Positions 13,908-22,300 are shown, counted from the stretch's first letter. The stretch is 22,869 nt of DNA from JBHIET01 sp046760785 (GCA_046760785.1 JBHIET010000055.1:1-22869); one strand, 5' to 3'. Numbers and translations: made by a program. Notes: generated by a model not told the origin, from the sequence alone.

Positions 13908-15272
13908 CTATTCCGTCTCCCCGATGAGCGACCACGGCCCGGTCCAGGTAACGCGCACCTGGGCCAGCCGCCCCCGCCAGTCCCGCTCATCCTCGAAGAA
14001 AACCAGCTTACCGGTGCGAGTGCGCCCCCACCAGCGCTCCCTTCGGCCTCGCTCAGAGCGTGCTTTTTTCTTCCCCTCAACCAGCACCTCGACCGTCTGG
14101 CCCAGCAGGCGTCGGTTGATCTCGGCCACTACGCGAGCCTGCAGGCCGTCGAGCGTTTTGCGGCGGCGCTCCTTTTCCTTCGGCGGCACATCGTCGGGGA
14201 AGCGGCGGGCGGCCAGCGTCTGCGGGCGGGGGGAGTAGCGGGCGATGTGGGCCTTGTCCAGCCGCAGTTCGGCCAGCAGGTCGTAGGTGCGCTGGAACTG
14301 GGCCTCCGTCTCGCCTGGGAAGCCCACGATGACATCGGTGGCAATCGAAACGTCGGGAATGCGCTCGCGGATGCGGGCGATCAGGCTCCGGTAGTCGCCG
14401 GCGGTGTAGCCGCGCCTCATACGGGCCAGTACCTCGTCGTCGCCGGCCTGCACCGGCACCTCGATGCACTCGCACACCTTGGGCAGCTCTGCTACGGTGT
14501 CCAGCAGCTCGTCCGTCATCCAACTGGGGTGCGAGGTGAGGAAGCGGATGCGCTCCAGGCCTGCAATTTCGTGGAGGCGGTGGAGCAAGTCTGCAAGTGG
14601 CAAGTTTACGGATGGCCTCTTTTCGATCAGATCAAACCCGTACCGGTCCACGATCTGCCCCAGCAGCGTGATCTCCTTCACACCCTGGGCGGCCAGCGCC
14701 TCTGCCTCCGCCACGACCTCCTCAACAGGGCGACTGCGCTCGGGGCCACGCCGGTAGGGGATGATGCAGTAGGTGCAGGCATGGGAGCAGCCCAGCACGG
14801 CGGGGACGTAGGCCGAGACAAGCGTGCCCCGGTCGTGGGTTGGGAGGAGCAGGGCGCCGTCTTGCAACCGATAGCGGCGGGTGGCCTCTATCACTTCTAA
14901 CACTCGGCCCTCATCCGCCAGGCCCCGCTCGGCCAGGAGTTCCAGCAATGGGCCTGGCTCCGAAGGGGGCATAAACACGTTCACCCAGGGGAAGCGGCGG
15001 TGCAGAGAGACCGGGGCTTTCACGCCCACCAGGCAGCCCATCAGCCCGATGACCATCTCCGGTCTACGCTCCTTCAGGGGGCGCAGGCTGCCCAGCCGCC
15101 CGTAGATCTTGTCCTCGGCCGACTGGCGCACAACGCAGGTGTTGAGCACGATGACGTCCGCCTCCTCAGCCCGGTCGGCGGATGTGCAGCCCAGCCGCTC
15201 CAGCGCCGAGGCCAGTCGCCGCGAGTCGGCCGTGTTCATTTGACAACCGATAGTCCAGACGTAGTATCTCAC
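13908..15272 (-). CDS. miaB: tRNA-2-methylthio-N6-dimethylallyladenosine synthase
   Basis: This 454-residue methylthiotransferase is in the MiaB clade. The N-terminal UPF0004 domain holds the auxiliary cluster cysteines C10 (TIGCQMN), C46 (LNTCVVR) and C80 (GLMGC). The radical-SAM cluster cysteines are C162, C166 and C169 (GCSHACTYC). A TRAM domain closes the protein. MiaB adds a methylthio group to i6A37 of tRNAs reading UNN codons. A usual HLPVQSGS segment reads EVPVQAGDD here, a variant of uncertain meaning. The start is a GTG with no Shine-Dalgarno; the -10 box lies only six bases upstream. tRNA-Sec, which has A36 and A37 and so could be a MiaA/MiaB substrate, follows on the same strand. 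Confidence 0.93.
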   Translation of the reverse strand: MRYYVWTIGCQMNTADSRRLASALERLGCTSADRAEEADVIVLNTCVVRQSAEDKIYGRLGSLRPLKERRPEMVIGLMGCLVGVKAPVSLHRRFPWVNVFMPPSEPGPLLELLAERGLADEGRVLEVIEATRRYRLQDGALLLPTHDRGTLVSAYVPAVLGCSHACTYCIIPYRRGPERSRPVEEVVAEAEALAAQGVKEITLLGQIVDRYGFDLIEKRPSVNLPLADLLHRLHEIAGLERIRFLTSHPSWMTDELLDTVAELPKVCECIEVPVQAGDDEVLARMRRGYTAGDYRSLIARIRERIPDVSIATDVIVGFPGETEAQFQRTYDLLAELRLDKAHIARYSPRPQTLAARRFPDDVPPKEKERRRKTLDGLQARVVAEINRRLLGQTVEVLVEGKKKARSERGRRERWWGRTRTGKLVFFEDERDWRGRLAQVRVTWTGPWSLIGETE

Positions 15273-15278
15273 GGCATC

Positions 15279-15306
15279 ATTCTAACGCATCCTGACAGGA
15301 CGTCAA
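15279..15306 (-). promoter_or_regulatory. promoter of miaB, probably leaderless
   Basis: On the - strand TTGACG (15306-15301) and TAGAAT (15284-15279) are 16 bases apart. Seven bases beyond the -10 box lies the GTG start at 15272, so the predicted transcript begins at or next to the start codon. No Shine-Dalgarno is present, which agrees with a leaderless message. Confidence 0.65.
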
Positions 15307-15346
15307 GGCTTCTGTGCCAGCACCTCATCACCCCTGGCAGGAGAGG

Positions 15347-15375
15347 TTGTGCTAATCGGGAAAGTGTGCTAAACT
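15347..15375 (+). promoter_or_regulatory. promoter of the metallophosphoesterase gene
   Basis: TTGTGC (15347-15352) and TAAACT (15370-15375) are 17 bases apart. The predicted start near 15382 gives a leader of about 130 bases with GC-rich palindromic sequence (15440-15512). It is divergent from the miaB promoter; the two -35 boxes lie 40 bases apart. Confidence 0.5.
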
Positions 15376-15512
15376 ATGAACAGTGGGGGTCGCGCCATAC
15401 TGCCTATTCCCTACGGGGGGATAAACCCGATTTGGCGCTGAGACGCCATGCGGCGGGGCCGGCCGCGGAACAACAGGCCCAATGCGGGTGGCGTGGCCCC
15501 CCGGCCCTACAG

Positions 15513-16103
15513 ATGCCTGCCCTCACTGTCGGCCTGCTCTCTGATACCCACATCCCCCATCGCCTGGACAGGTTGCCCGACGCAGTGCTCGACGCGCTGG
15601 CCGGGGTGGACTTGATCCTGCACGCTGGCGACGTGGACGACCCGGTGGCGCTGGAGCCGCTGCGGGGTATCGCACCGGTGCACGCTGTGCGTGGCAACGT
15701 TCACCTCCAGGATTTCTCCAACGGCGGCGCGACGCTGCCAGCCACGGTCGAATTGCAACTCGCTGGCTGGCGCGTCGTGCTCACCCATGGCCACCAGCCC
15801 GGCCTGCCTGGTTTCTGCCTCAAGGGCCTGAATGTGATCGCCCAGTGGCTGGGCTTGATGGATAATAGTCATCTCAATCAACACGCTATCCGCCGCCTGA
15901 CGCGGCTCTACCCCGCAGCAGACATCATTGTCTTCGGCCACTCGCACCGGGCGCACGTCGAGCAGGTGGGGCACACGCTGCTGGTCAACCCCGGCGCGGT
16001 CTGTCCCACGCGCAGGGAGCAGCCGACGGTGGCGCGGATGCTGGTAGGGGAGAGGGAACCAGAAGTAGAGATCATGCCCCTGCAAACTGAGCGCGAAAGG
16101 TGA
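15513..16103 (+). CDS. YfcE/MJ0936-type metallophosphoesterase
   Basis: This 196-residue calcineurin-like phosphodiesterase has the expected dinuclear metal motifs: D11 and H13 (SDTHIPH), D40 (HAGDVDD), N62 (RGNVH), then THGH and GHSH in the C-terminal half. The family usually reads GNCD where this protein has GNVH, so the aspartate/cysteine of that motif is replaced. Such enzymes hydrolyse phosphodiesters; the natural substrate is unknown. The ATG at 15513 gives the usual N-terminus. It lacks a clear ribosome site, and the frame is open further upstream without a better start. It stands alone on the + strand between two - strand groups. Confidence 0.88.
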   Translation: MPALTVGLLSDTHIPHRLDRLPDAVLDALAGVDLILHAGDVDDPVALEPLRGIAPVHAVRGNVHLQDFSNGGATLPATVELQLAGWRVVLTHGHQPGLPGFCLKGLNVIAQWLGLMDNSHLNQHAIRRLTRLYPAADIIVFGHSHRAHVEQVGHTLLVNPGAVCPTRREQPTVARMLVGEREPEVEIMPLQTERER

Positions 16104-16168
16104 CGTGCAGTGTGTTACGCGTTCCGTTTCCTCCGGCCCGCTGTCCGTGAACAGGACTCCCCGACAAG

Positions 16169-16201
16169 AAACACCCGCCGGAAGTTTCCCGGCGAGTGTT
16201 T
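16169..16201. terminator. intrinsic terminator between convergent genes
   Basis: AAACACCCGCCGG (16169-16181) pairs with CCGGCGAGTGTTT (16189-16201) over 13 bp, with one G-T pair and a 7-base loop. It lies between the convergent phosphoesterase (+) and adaptor (-) genes. The - strand continues TTTCTTGT and the + strand has TTT, so it may serve both, better for the ABC operon. Confidence 0.75.
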
Positions 16202-16231
16202 GATCTCAGCACGTCTGTCTCGTGGTCTTCT

Positions 16232-17386
16232 TCAATCGGTCCGGATCTTCACCAGCGCCGTCATCCCCCACCGCAGTGGAGCATCAGTCACATCGGTCAA
16301 CTCGACGATGACGGCATAGACCACGTCGCCGCGATAATCCCCCGGTCGCAGCGCGACCTCGCGCACCACCCCGGCGAACTCCTGGTCTGGCAGCGCGTCC
16401 ACCGTCACCGTGGCCGATTGCCCCTCCGCGACGCGCGCCACGTCCAGTTCTGTCAGGTCCGTCGTGCGTGCCTGGAGATGATCCAGCGTCGCCAACACCA
16501 GCACCACCTGGCCCGGTGCCACCGCGTCTCCCGAATCGAGGCTCACCGCCGCCACGACGCCGTCGAAGGGAGCGACCAACGTGGCCTCCTCCAGCCTGCT
16601 ATTCGCCTCATCCAGGGCCAGCTCCGCCGCCTCTACGTCCAACCGGGCGGCCTCAACGTCCGCCTCATCGGCTCCTTCCAGTAACTCGTCCAGGTTGTTC
16701 TGGGCCTGCTCGAGTGCGTGGTAGGCGCGGGTCACCGCGTTCTGGGCAGCGGTCAGTTCCAGTTCGGCACTCTCGACGGCCCGGTTGTATGCACCCAGCG
16801 CGTCCAGGTACATATCGTGGGCCAGCGCCGTATTTCTGTCACTTTCGCCGAGGCGCGCTACCAGGTCCTGGTAGACGCGATACGCCTCATCGCGGGCGCG
16901 GGCGGCCGCCCGCACCTCGTCGCCCACCGAGACGCTGTGCTCCGTCACCGTCAGGTTCATCTTGGCCTCCTGGTAGGCCGCCGCCGCATCGCTGACGGCA
17001 GCGCGGGCCACCTCGACGTCCGCTTCATCGAGCGGCTCCTGGAGTTGTTCCAGGCGCAGTTGGGCCTGACGGAGACTCAGTTCCGCCTGGGTCACTGCCC
17101 GTGCAAGATCCTCCGTCTCCAGCCGGGCCAGTGGGTCGCCCTTCGTGACTGCGTCACCCTCCTGCACCAGCATCGTGACCAGTGTACCGGCGGCGTCAAA
17201 ATGCAGTTCGCTCCAGCGGTCCGGCTCGATAACCGCCTCGGCCACGACCGCGCCCTCACCCTCCCTGGCCACCACCGGCATCTCGCCGGCCGGCACGGTC
17301 ACCGTCGCCTCCGCCCCGCTGCACCCGGCCAGCAATCCAACGACTGCCAGCGCCGCCACCCCGATCAATATCTGTCTCTTTCGCAT
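16232..17386 (-). CDS. MacA-like periplasmic adaptor lipoprotein (HlyD/RND fusion family)
   Basis: This 384-residue adaptor for the ABC exporter is encoded by the two upstream genes on the same strand. A lipoprotein signal (LLAGC, lipidated C22) starts it. Residues from about 60 to 95 form the first half of a lipoyl/barrel-sandwich domain (VQEGDAVTKGDPLARLE). A long coiled coil follows at about 95-265, then the second lipoyl half (VAPFDGVVAAVSLDSGDAV), and a beta-barrel domain to the end. The ATG is preceded by AGGAG at seven bases. MacA relatives export macrolides, peptides or lipids; the substrate is not evident. A 135-bp MITE separates it from the permease gene. Confidence 0.9.
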   Translation of the reverse strand: MRKRQILIGVAALAVVGLLAGCSGAEATVTVPAGEMPVVAREGEGAVVAEAVIEPDRWSELHFDAAGTLVTMLVQEGDAVTKGDPLARLETEDLARAVTQAELSLRQAQLRLEQLQEPLDEADVEVARAAVSDAAAAYQEAKMNLTVTEHSVSVGDEVRAAARARDEAYRVYQDLVARLGESDRNTALAHDMYLDALGAYNRAVESAELELTAAQNAVTRAYHALEQAQNNLDELLEGADEADVEAARLDVEAAELALDEANSRLEEATLVAPFDGVVAAVSLDSGDAVAPGQVVLVLATLDHLQARTTDLTELDVARVAEGQSATVTVDALPDQEFAGVVREVALRPGDYRGDVVYAVIVELTDVTDAPLRWGMTALVKIRTD

Positions 17387-17403
17387 CTCTTTCTCCTTTT
17401 GTC

Positions 17404-17554
17404 GTTCGTGAGTTACTGCTCAGGCTGCGCCGGTCGAGTAGGCGCGAAGCGCCGTATCCTTGGTTTCGATATGCTGCTCCCTCTGGTCGCAGCTACTCAA
17501 CCAGCGCTCGCTCGCCCACTTTACTGCATCCAGCCTGAGCAGTAACGTTCGTGA
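17404..17554. mobile_element. MITE with 16-bp terminal inverted repeats and 8-bp target duplication
   Basis: The element spans 17412-17546 (135 bp). Its ends are perfect 16-bp inverted repeats: GTTACTGCTCAGGCTG at 17412-17427 and its exact reverse complement at 17531-17546. It is flanked on both sides by the direct repeat GTTCGTGA (17404-17411 and 17547-17554), a textbook 8-bp target-site duplication. Inside is a second inverted repeat (GGTCGAGTAG 17432-17441 and CTACTCAACC 17493-17502) and a small hairpin, GGCGC-GAA-GCGCC. It has no coding capacity, so a transposase must act in trans; the family is unknown. Confidence 0.9.
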
Positions 17555-17596
17555 AACGTAAAACGTGACTCGTCATTCGCTGATTCGCCGATTCGC

Positions 17597-19963
17597 TCAC
17601 TCATACGCCAGCGCCTCGTGCACGCTGACCTTCGTCGCGCGCAGCGCCGGCCACAGGCTAGCCAGCGCCGAGAGCACCAGCACAATCGCCAGCCAGAGCA
17701 TCACTCCGCCCATCGAGTACCTGAAGTCAAACGGAAGGTTCAGCAACTTGTTACCGACCAGGTTACTGAAGGCCAGCGCACCCGGGTAACCGAATGGCAC
17801 GGCCAGCAGCCAACTCAACGCCCCCAACAGCATCCCTTCACCGACGAAGATCCCGGCGATGACAGGCGACGTAGCACCGATGGCACGCATCACGCCGATC
17901 TCCCGCCCGCGCTCGGCCACGTTGATGGACGTGGTGCCCATCAGTCCGATGCTGCCCACGAGTGCCGCCAGGATCGCCATCGTCAGCATGAGGTAAACGA
18001 GAATGTCAAACTGCGCCCGGCCCTCCTTCCGTACCTCGCCAGCGCTCCGAAAATACACGGCCTTGAGACGGCGCGCGGTGTAGGTAGCGCGCAGGTCACG
18101 AATCAGCCTCTCGTGCGTCTCGAAGTCATGCTCTTCGGACATCACCATCACGAAGTCCCCACGGTTGACGTTGCCGGTCTCCTGCGCCAGGGTATCGTAG
18201 GGGACGAAATTATCGCGCTGATCGTTGTTGATGTTGACGACGAGGCCCACCACCGTCCAGGTCACTTCCTCCCCGGCAATGGTCAGCGTGACCTCGTCGC
18301 CGACTCCGATGCCCTCGTCTGCAGCGATCTTACTGTTGAGCAGGAGTGCGTGATCGTCTTCGGGCAGCAGTGCTCGGCCGCTGATGATGCGTGGATTGAA
18401 CATCTCGGAATTGCCCGGCACTCCCCAGAGCTGCCCCTGAAGTTCCTCGCCGTCATCCAGCATCAGCGACGCCCCCTGAACCTCCCATACTTCGACGCAG
18501 GTCACGCCGGGCACGCTCTCCGTCGCTTCGACCAAGCGTGCCGCGCGATGCGTACGATCGAACACAACCAGCACATCGAAGCCAAAGTCGCTGAGCAGCA
18601 CTTCGATGGTGTTGCTGAACGATGCGCTCACGCTCATCACCATGATGAACGTCACGCCGGCGAGGGTTAGTGTGATCAACGTCAGTGCAACGCGCGCCTT
18701 GCGACGGAAGGTGTTGCGCAAACTGAGCGCCATCGGACGCGGCAGGCGGCGCACCCGCCCGATCAGCCGGTCGAGCCAACCGCGCCCAAACCCGCCCCCC
18801 AGGCCATAGCTGCTGATGCAGGCGTGCGGGCTGATGCGCGCGCCGCCGATCACCGGCACGAGCGCCGCCAGCAGGGGCACGGCCAACCCCACCGCGATCT
18901 GGATAGCCACGGCGTTCGGCACGATCTGGAACGCGCTGGCACGAATGTTGAGCAAAGCGAGCAGCACACCCGCCAACAGGTGGGCTCCAACGGCCCCCAG
19001 CGGCACGGCCAGGAACAAGGCCAGCACTCCATAGACCAATGCCGTCGTCAGGTAGACACGCACCACGCGTCCTCTCGTCGCGCCGACGACTTTCATCACG
19101 CCGATTTGCCACACCTGCCGGGTGACGATGGCGTTCATCGTGTTGACGATTAGAAAGACACTGAGCCCCAACGATAGCCCGCCCAGGACTGCCAAAACGG
19201 GGAACACGGCTGCCATTTGCTCCTCCGCCCAGTGGCTTTCGGGGTCTACGATCCAAGGGCCATAAACCGCCAGGCCCATGTGCTCCAGCCGATCCTCGAT
19301 CCGCTCAGCCGCTTTCTCTGCTCCCTCCTGGCTGAATGATTCCAGGCGAATGTCAAGCTGATTGAAGTCCTCTTGACCCGTCAGCCAGGCGACGGTTTCC
19401 CCGGTGGCGAAAAACGCGGCGTTGCCGCCCATCTGGGGTGGGAAGACGTCAGGCGAGCGGATGACGCCCTCGATAGGCAACCGGCGTTCGTGCCGTCCGA
19501 ACTCGACGAGGATGGTCGAGTCGAGAGGGACGCCAAAGTGACGCAGTGACTGACGCTCGACCGCCAGCGCGCGTCCCCTGGGCCAATGGCCGTCCACCAG
19601 GTCAACCAGGTGCATACGCTGTGCGTCGTAGTCGGCGCGAGAGACCAGGTCGCCATCACGCCAGTCCGGCTCACCCGCCAACTTCCAGCGGATACCAGCC
19701 TGGATTTCGCCCTCCACATCGGCGACAGCGGGTTCTCCCAGCACGGCTTCAATCGCCGTCTGATCGAACGGCCCACCCCAGAAGGTGATGTGCGCAGGGT
19801 TAGTCGCCCGGTGATCTTCCGTCATCCAGGTGTGCATCAAACCGGACATGCCAAAGACCATGCCCATCGCGAAAACGCCCACGGCGGTGGAGAGCACTGC
19901 CAGAATGGTGCGGAGCTTGTTGTGCGCCAGGTCTCGCCAGGCCTTACGCCAGACGATGCTCAT
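17597..19963 (-). CDS. ABC transporter permease, duplicated FtsX/MacB-like
   Basis: This 788-residue membrane protein consists of two FtsX-type units. Each unit has one N-terminal helix (about residues 18-40 and 405-430), a large extracytoplasmic MacB-core-like domain, and three membrane helices. Conserved signs include RRKARVALTLITLTLAGVTF at the second unit and the final GREIGVMRAIGATSPVI and ALRATKVSVHEALAYE segments. It should form the membrane part of an exporter with the adjacent ATPase and adaptor. I chose the ATG at 19963, with GAGGTG upstream; a GTG at 19975 overlaps the ATPase stop. Duplicated FtsX permeases often act alone as one polypeptide. The substrate is unknown. Confidence 0.9.
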   Translation of the reverse strand: MSIVWRKAWRDLAHNKLRTILAVLSTAVGVFAMGMVFGMSGLMHTWMTEDHRATNPAHITFWGGPFDQTAIEAVLGEPAVADVEGEIQAGIRWKLAGEPDWRDGDLVSRADYDAQRMHLVDLVDGHWPRGRALAVERQSLRHFGVPLDSTILVEFGRHERRLPIEGVIRSPDVFPPQMGGNAAFFATGETVAWLTGQEDFNQLDIRLESFSQEGAEKAAERIEDRLEHMGLAVYGPWIVDPESHWAEEQMAAVFPVLAVLGGLSLGLSVFLIVNTMNAIVTRQVWQIGVMKVVGATRGRVVRVYLTTALVYGVLALFLAVPLGAVGAHLLAGVLLALLNIRASAFQIVPNAVAIQIAVGLAVPLLAALVPVIGGARISPHACISSYGLGGGFGRGWLDRLIGRVRRLPRPMALSLRNTFRRKARVALTLITLTLAGVTFIMVMSVSASFSNTIEVLLSDFGFDVLVVFDRTHRAARLVEATESVPGVTCVEVWEVQGASLMLDDGEELQGQLWGVPGNSEMFNPRIISGRALLPEDDHALLLNSKIAADEGIGVGDEVTLTIAGEEVTWTVVGLVVNINNDQRDNFVPYDTLAQETGNVNRGDFVMVMSEEHDFETHERLIRDLRATYTARRLKAVYFRSAGEVRKEGRAQFDILVYLMLTMAILAALVGSIGLMGTTSINVAERGREIGVMRAIGATSPVIAGIFVGEGMLLGALSWLLAVPFGYPGALAFSNLVGNKLLNLPFDFRYSMGGVMLWLAIVLVLSALASLWPALRATKVSVHEALAYE

Positions 19964-19971
19964 CGCACACC

Positions 19972-20709
19972 TCACAAGACCTTGCGGGTTTCAGAAACCC
20001 GCAGGGTCTCTCCGTTGTTCTCATCGCGGTGGAGATGCCCATCAAGGAGGTGGAGCACTCGCTCCGTCCGCGCGCTCAGGCTCTGGTCATGGGTGACGAC
20101 CAGCAGCGTCTTACCCTGAGCCACCAATTCGTCAAACAACGCGAACAGCTCGGCGGCGGTGGCCGTGTCCAGGTTGCCCGTCGGCTCGTCGGCGACGACA
20201 AGGGGAGGGTCGTTTGCCAACGCCCGGGCGATGGCCGCCCGCTGCTGTTCCCCGCCGCTGAGGGCACTGGGCAGCTTGTGCGCCTGGTCGGCGATGCCTA
20301 CTTGCTCCAACAAGTGCATTGCCTTCCTCTTGCGCTCGCGCCGCCGGTAGACTTTGCAGAAATCCATCGGCAGCATCACATTCTCCAGGATAGTCAGCGT
20401 GGGCAGCAGTTGGAAGAACTGGAAGACGACGCCGACGTTCCGTCCGCGCCAGCGGGCCAACTGGTTCTCGCTCAGCGCGTGGACGGCCTCGTCGCCGACG
20501 AATACCTCGCCGCTGGTGGGCCGGTCTATGCCGGTGATCATGTTCAGCAGCGTGGACTTGCCCGACCCTGAAGGTCCCACCACGCTGACGAATTCACCCG
20601 GCTGCACCTGCAGGGTAATATCCTTGAGGACAGTCAGCTCCCCTGCGCCAGTCTTGTAGGTCTTGACCACATCTTGCAGGTCAATCAGTACGCCGGCATC
20701 AGTTCCCAT
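19972..20709 (-). CDS. ABC transporter ATP-binding protein (MacB/LolD type)
   Basis: This 245-residue ATPase has all key motifs: Walker A at residues 45-53 (GPSGSGKST), Q-loop VFQFFQLLP, signature LSGGEQQR, Walker B LVVADEP, and the switch histidine in VVTHD. It matches the MacB/LolD group that partners FtsX permeases. Two start codons lie together (GTG 20712, ATG 20709), with GAGGG upstream. The last dozen codons (ETLRVSETRKVL) lie in a palindromic repeat at 19977-20009 that has replaced or extended the normal C-terminus. The ORF ends within the ribosome site of the permease gene, so translation is likely coupled. Confidence 0.94.
   Translation of the reverse strand: MGTDAGVLIDLQDVVKTYKTGAGELTVLKDITLQVQPGEFVSVVGPSGSGKSTLLNMITGIDRPTSGEVFVGDEAVHALSENQLARWRGRNVGVVFQFFQLLPTLTILENVMLPMDFCKVYRRRERKRKAMHLLEQVGIADQAHKLPSALSGGEQQRAAIARALANDPPLVVADEPTGNLDTATAAELFALFDELVAQGKTLLVVTHDQSLSARTERVLHLLDGHLHRDENNGETLRVSETRKVL
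19977..20009. repeat. palindromic repeat at the 3' end of the ABC ATPase gene
   Basis: GACCTTGCGGGTTTC (19978-19992) and GAAACCCGCAGGGTC (19994-20008) are reverse complements at 14 of 15 positions with a one-base loop, and one more outer pair (19977 with 20009) extends it. It encodes the last residues of the ATPase and sits just before the permease start on the transcript, so the folded RNA could limit downstream translation. Confidence 0.8.
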
Positions 20710-20959
20710 CACGATTTCCCTCCCTCTCAGTCGAAGTAGCTCTCAATAGACCGGTCTCTGACACGCGGTATGTATATGTTTCCCATACGTTTTACAGAGG
20801 AGGCATCTCCCAACGCCGATTCGTCTTCTAATACGCACGAGGTGCCTTAAGGTTGCACGACCATACCTTTTTAAGCGCCTGCGCATCTCGAAGAGAACTC
20901 CTCAAGAGCGCAGGCGCCGTACTCAGACAGAAGCTAGCTTTTCGTGCTACAGACTCCTG
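20710..20959. other. intergenic region with 10-bp inverted repeat
   Basis: No gene is seen in this region. GCGCCTGCGC (20875-20884) and GCGCAGGCGC (20908-20917) form a perfect 10-bp stem with a 23-base loop. It may end the upstream cDPG synthetase-like transcript (- strand), but TTAAAAAGG rather than a T-tract follows. The ABC operon promoter should lie here on the - strand; TATACA at 20776-20771 is a weak -10 candidate without a convincing -35. Confidence 0.5.
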
Positions 20960-22300
20960 TTACACAAGGTTGTGTTTCTCGATGAAATCCTCCAGTACTT
21001 CGGTCAGGTTGGGCCGCCCGATTTCCTGCAGGTTATAGTAGACGCGCGTTGAGGGCTTATCGATCTTGATGATCCGATTTAGATCGATCGGCGTGCCGAT
21101 GACCACCGCGTCACATTCAGTGTTGTTAATCGTGGCCTCAAGGTCTCTTAGTTGCTGCTCGCCATACCCCATGGCCGGCAAGAGGGTTCCAATCTCGGGA
21201 TAGATCTCAAAAGTTTCGGAAAGCTTGCCCACCGTATACGGCCGCGGGTCAACAAACCCGGCCGCGCCAAACTTCTGGGCCGCAACAACGCCCGCACCGA
21301 TCTTCATCCCCCCATGGGTGAGGGTCGGACCGTCCTCAACTGCCAGCACCTTTTTCCCCTTGACCACGGACGGATCATCAATATCCAGGGTCGACGCAGC
21401 ATCTATGACAACGGCATCAGGATTCACGGCGGCGATGTTCCTACGGACGGTCTCAATGCCAGCAAGATCCGCGCTGTCGATCTTGTTGATGACCACCACG
21501 TCGGCGATTCTCAAAGTCACCTCGCCCGGGTAGTAACGCAATTCGTGGCCTGCACGATGCGGATCGACTACCGTCACGTGCAGGTCGGGTACGTAGAATG
21601 GAAAGTCGTTGTTACCACCATCCCAGACAATCACATCGCAGCCGTTCGGGTCATTTTCAGCTTCTCCAAGGATGGCCTCATAATCTACGCCAGCGTAAAT
21701 GACGTTGCCGCGCACGATATGGGGTTCATACTCCTCCATCTCCTCTATGGTGCATTTGTGCTTTTCCAGATCGGACAACTCCGCGTAGCGCTGCACCCTT
21801 TGGGCAACGAGATCGCCGTAGGGCATAGGATGACGAATGGCCACGACCTTCAAGCCCTTCGCCATCAGTATCTCAATGATCCTCCGTGAGGTCTGGCTTT
21901 TGCCGCAACCGGTTCGAACTGCACCCACTGAAATGACTGGTTTGGAGCTTCTTATCATGGTGTCCTTGGGGCCTAGTAACACAAAACTGGCGCCGGCCGC
22001 TTCCACGATGGCGCTGACAGACATGACGTGCTGATATGAGACGTCACTGTAGGAGAAGGTGCATTCGTCCACATTCAGGTCTTGAATCAGCCTGGGAAGG
22101 TCTTCTTCCGCATAGATCGGAATGCCTTCCGGATAGAGTTTACCGGCCAATTCGGGCGGGTATCTTCGGTCTGCAATGTCCGGGATTTGAGCCGCGGTGA
22201 AGGCGACGACGTTACAGGCCTCATTGTCGCGGTAATAGGTGTTGAAGTTGTGAAAGTCTCTTCCGGCTGCGCCGATGACGATCACATTTCTCTTCGACAT
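20960..22300 (-). CDS. cyclic 2,3-diphosphoglycerate synthetase-like GTPase/ATPase
   Basis: This 446-residue protein resembles archaeal cyclic 2,3-diphosphoglycerate synthetase. The N-terminal 120 residues start with a dinucleotide-fold strand (VIVIGAAGRDFHNFNTYYRD). The P-loop at 126-135 reads GAVRTGCGKS, followed by a G3E/MoeA-like NTPase core with VWDGGNNDFPFY, DVVVINKIDSAD and a C-terminal PAMGYG segment. In methanogens the enzyme makes a thermoprotective cyclic phosphoglycerate; bacterial homologues sit in arginine/carbamoyl-phosphate clusters and their function is unproven. The ATG has AAGGAG six bases upstream. It lies 31 bases downstream of the ornithine carbamoyltransferase gene and is very likely co-transcribed with it. 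Confidence 0.85.
   Translation of the reverse strand: MSKRNVIVIGAAGRDFHNFNTYYRDNEACNVVAFTAAQIPDIADRRYPPELAGKLYPEGIPIYAEEDLPRLIQDLNVDECTFSYSDVSYQHVMSVSAIVEAAGASFVLLGPKDTMIRSSKPVISVGAVRTGCGKSQTSRRIIEILMAKGLKVVAIRHPMPYGDLVAQRVQRYAELSDLEKHKCTIEEMEEYEPHIVRGNVIYAGVDYEAILGEAENDPNGCDVIVWDGGNNDFPFYVPDLHVTVVDPHRAGHELRYYPGEVTLRIADVVVINKIDSADLAGIETVRRNIAAVNPDAVVIDAASTLDIDDPSVVKGKKVLAVEDGPTLTHGGMKIGAGVVAAQKFGAAGFVDPRPYTVGKLSETFEIYPEIGTLLPAMGYGEQQLRDLEATINNTECDAVVIGTPIDLNRIIKIDKPSTRVYYNLQEIGRPNLTEVLEDFIEKHNLV

Noticed and set aside
13818..14900. 360-codon open frame on the + strand opposite miaB
   Set aside because: The miaB frame has all cluster cysteines and domains; the opposite frame is a high-GC shadow with biased Gln/Arg/Ala composition and no ribosome site.
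17618..18670. 350-codon open frame on the + strand opposite the ABC permease
   Set aside because: The opposite strand encodes a full FtsX permease; this frame is rich in His, Gln and Arg and shows no domain.
16232..20709. Naming the ABC operon macAB with macrolide specificity
   Set aside because: The adaptor and ATPase are MacA/MacB-like, but the ATPase and permease are separate and the permease is a duplicated FtsX form; the substrate cannot be inferred.
20875..20917. 10-bp inverted repeat as an intrinsic terminator of the cDPG synthetase-like gene
   Set aside because: The - strand continues TTAAAAAGG instead of a T-tract, so it is listed only as an inverted repeat.
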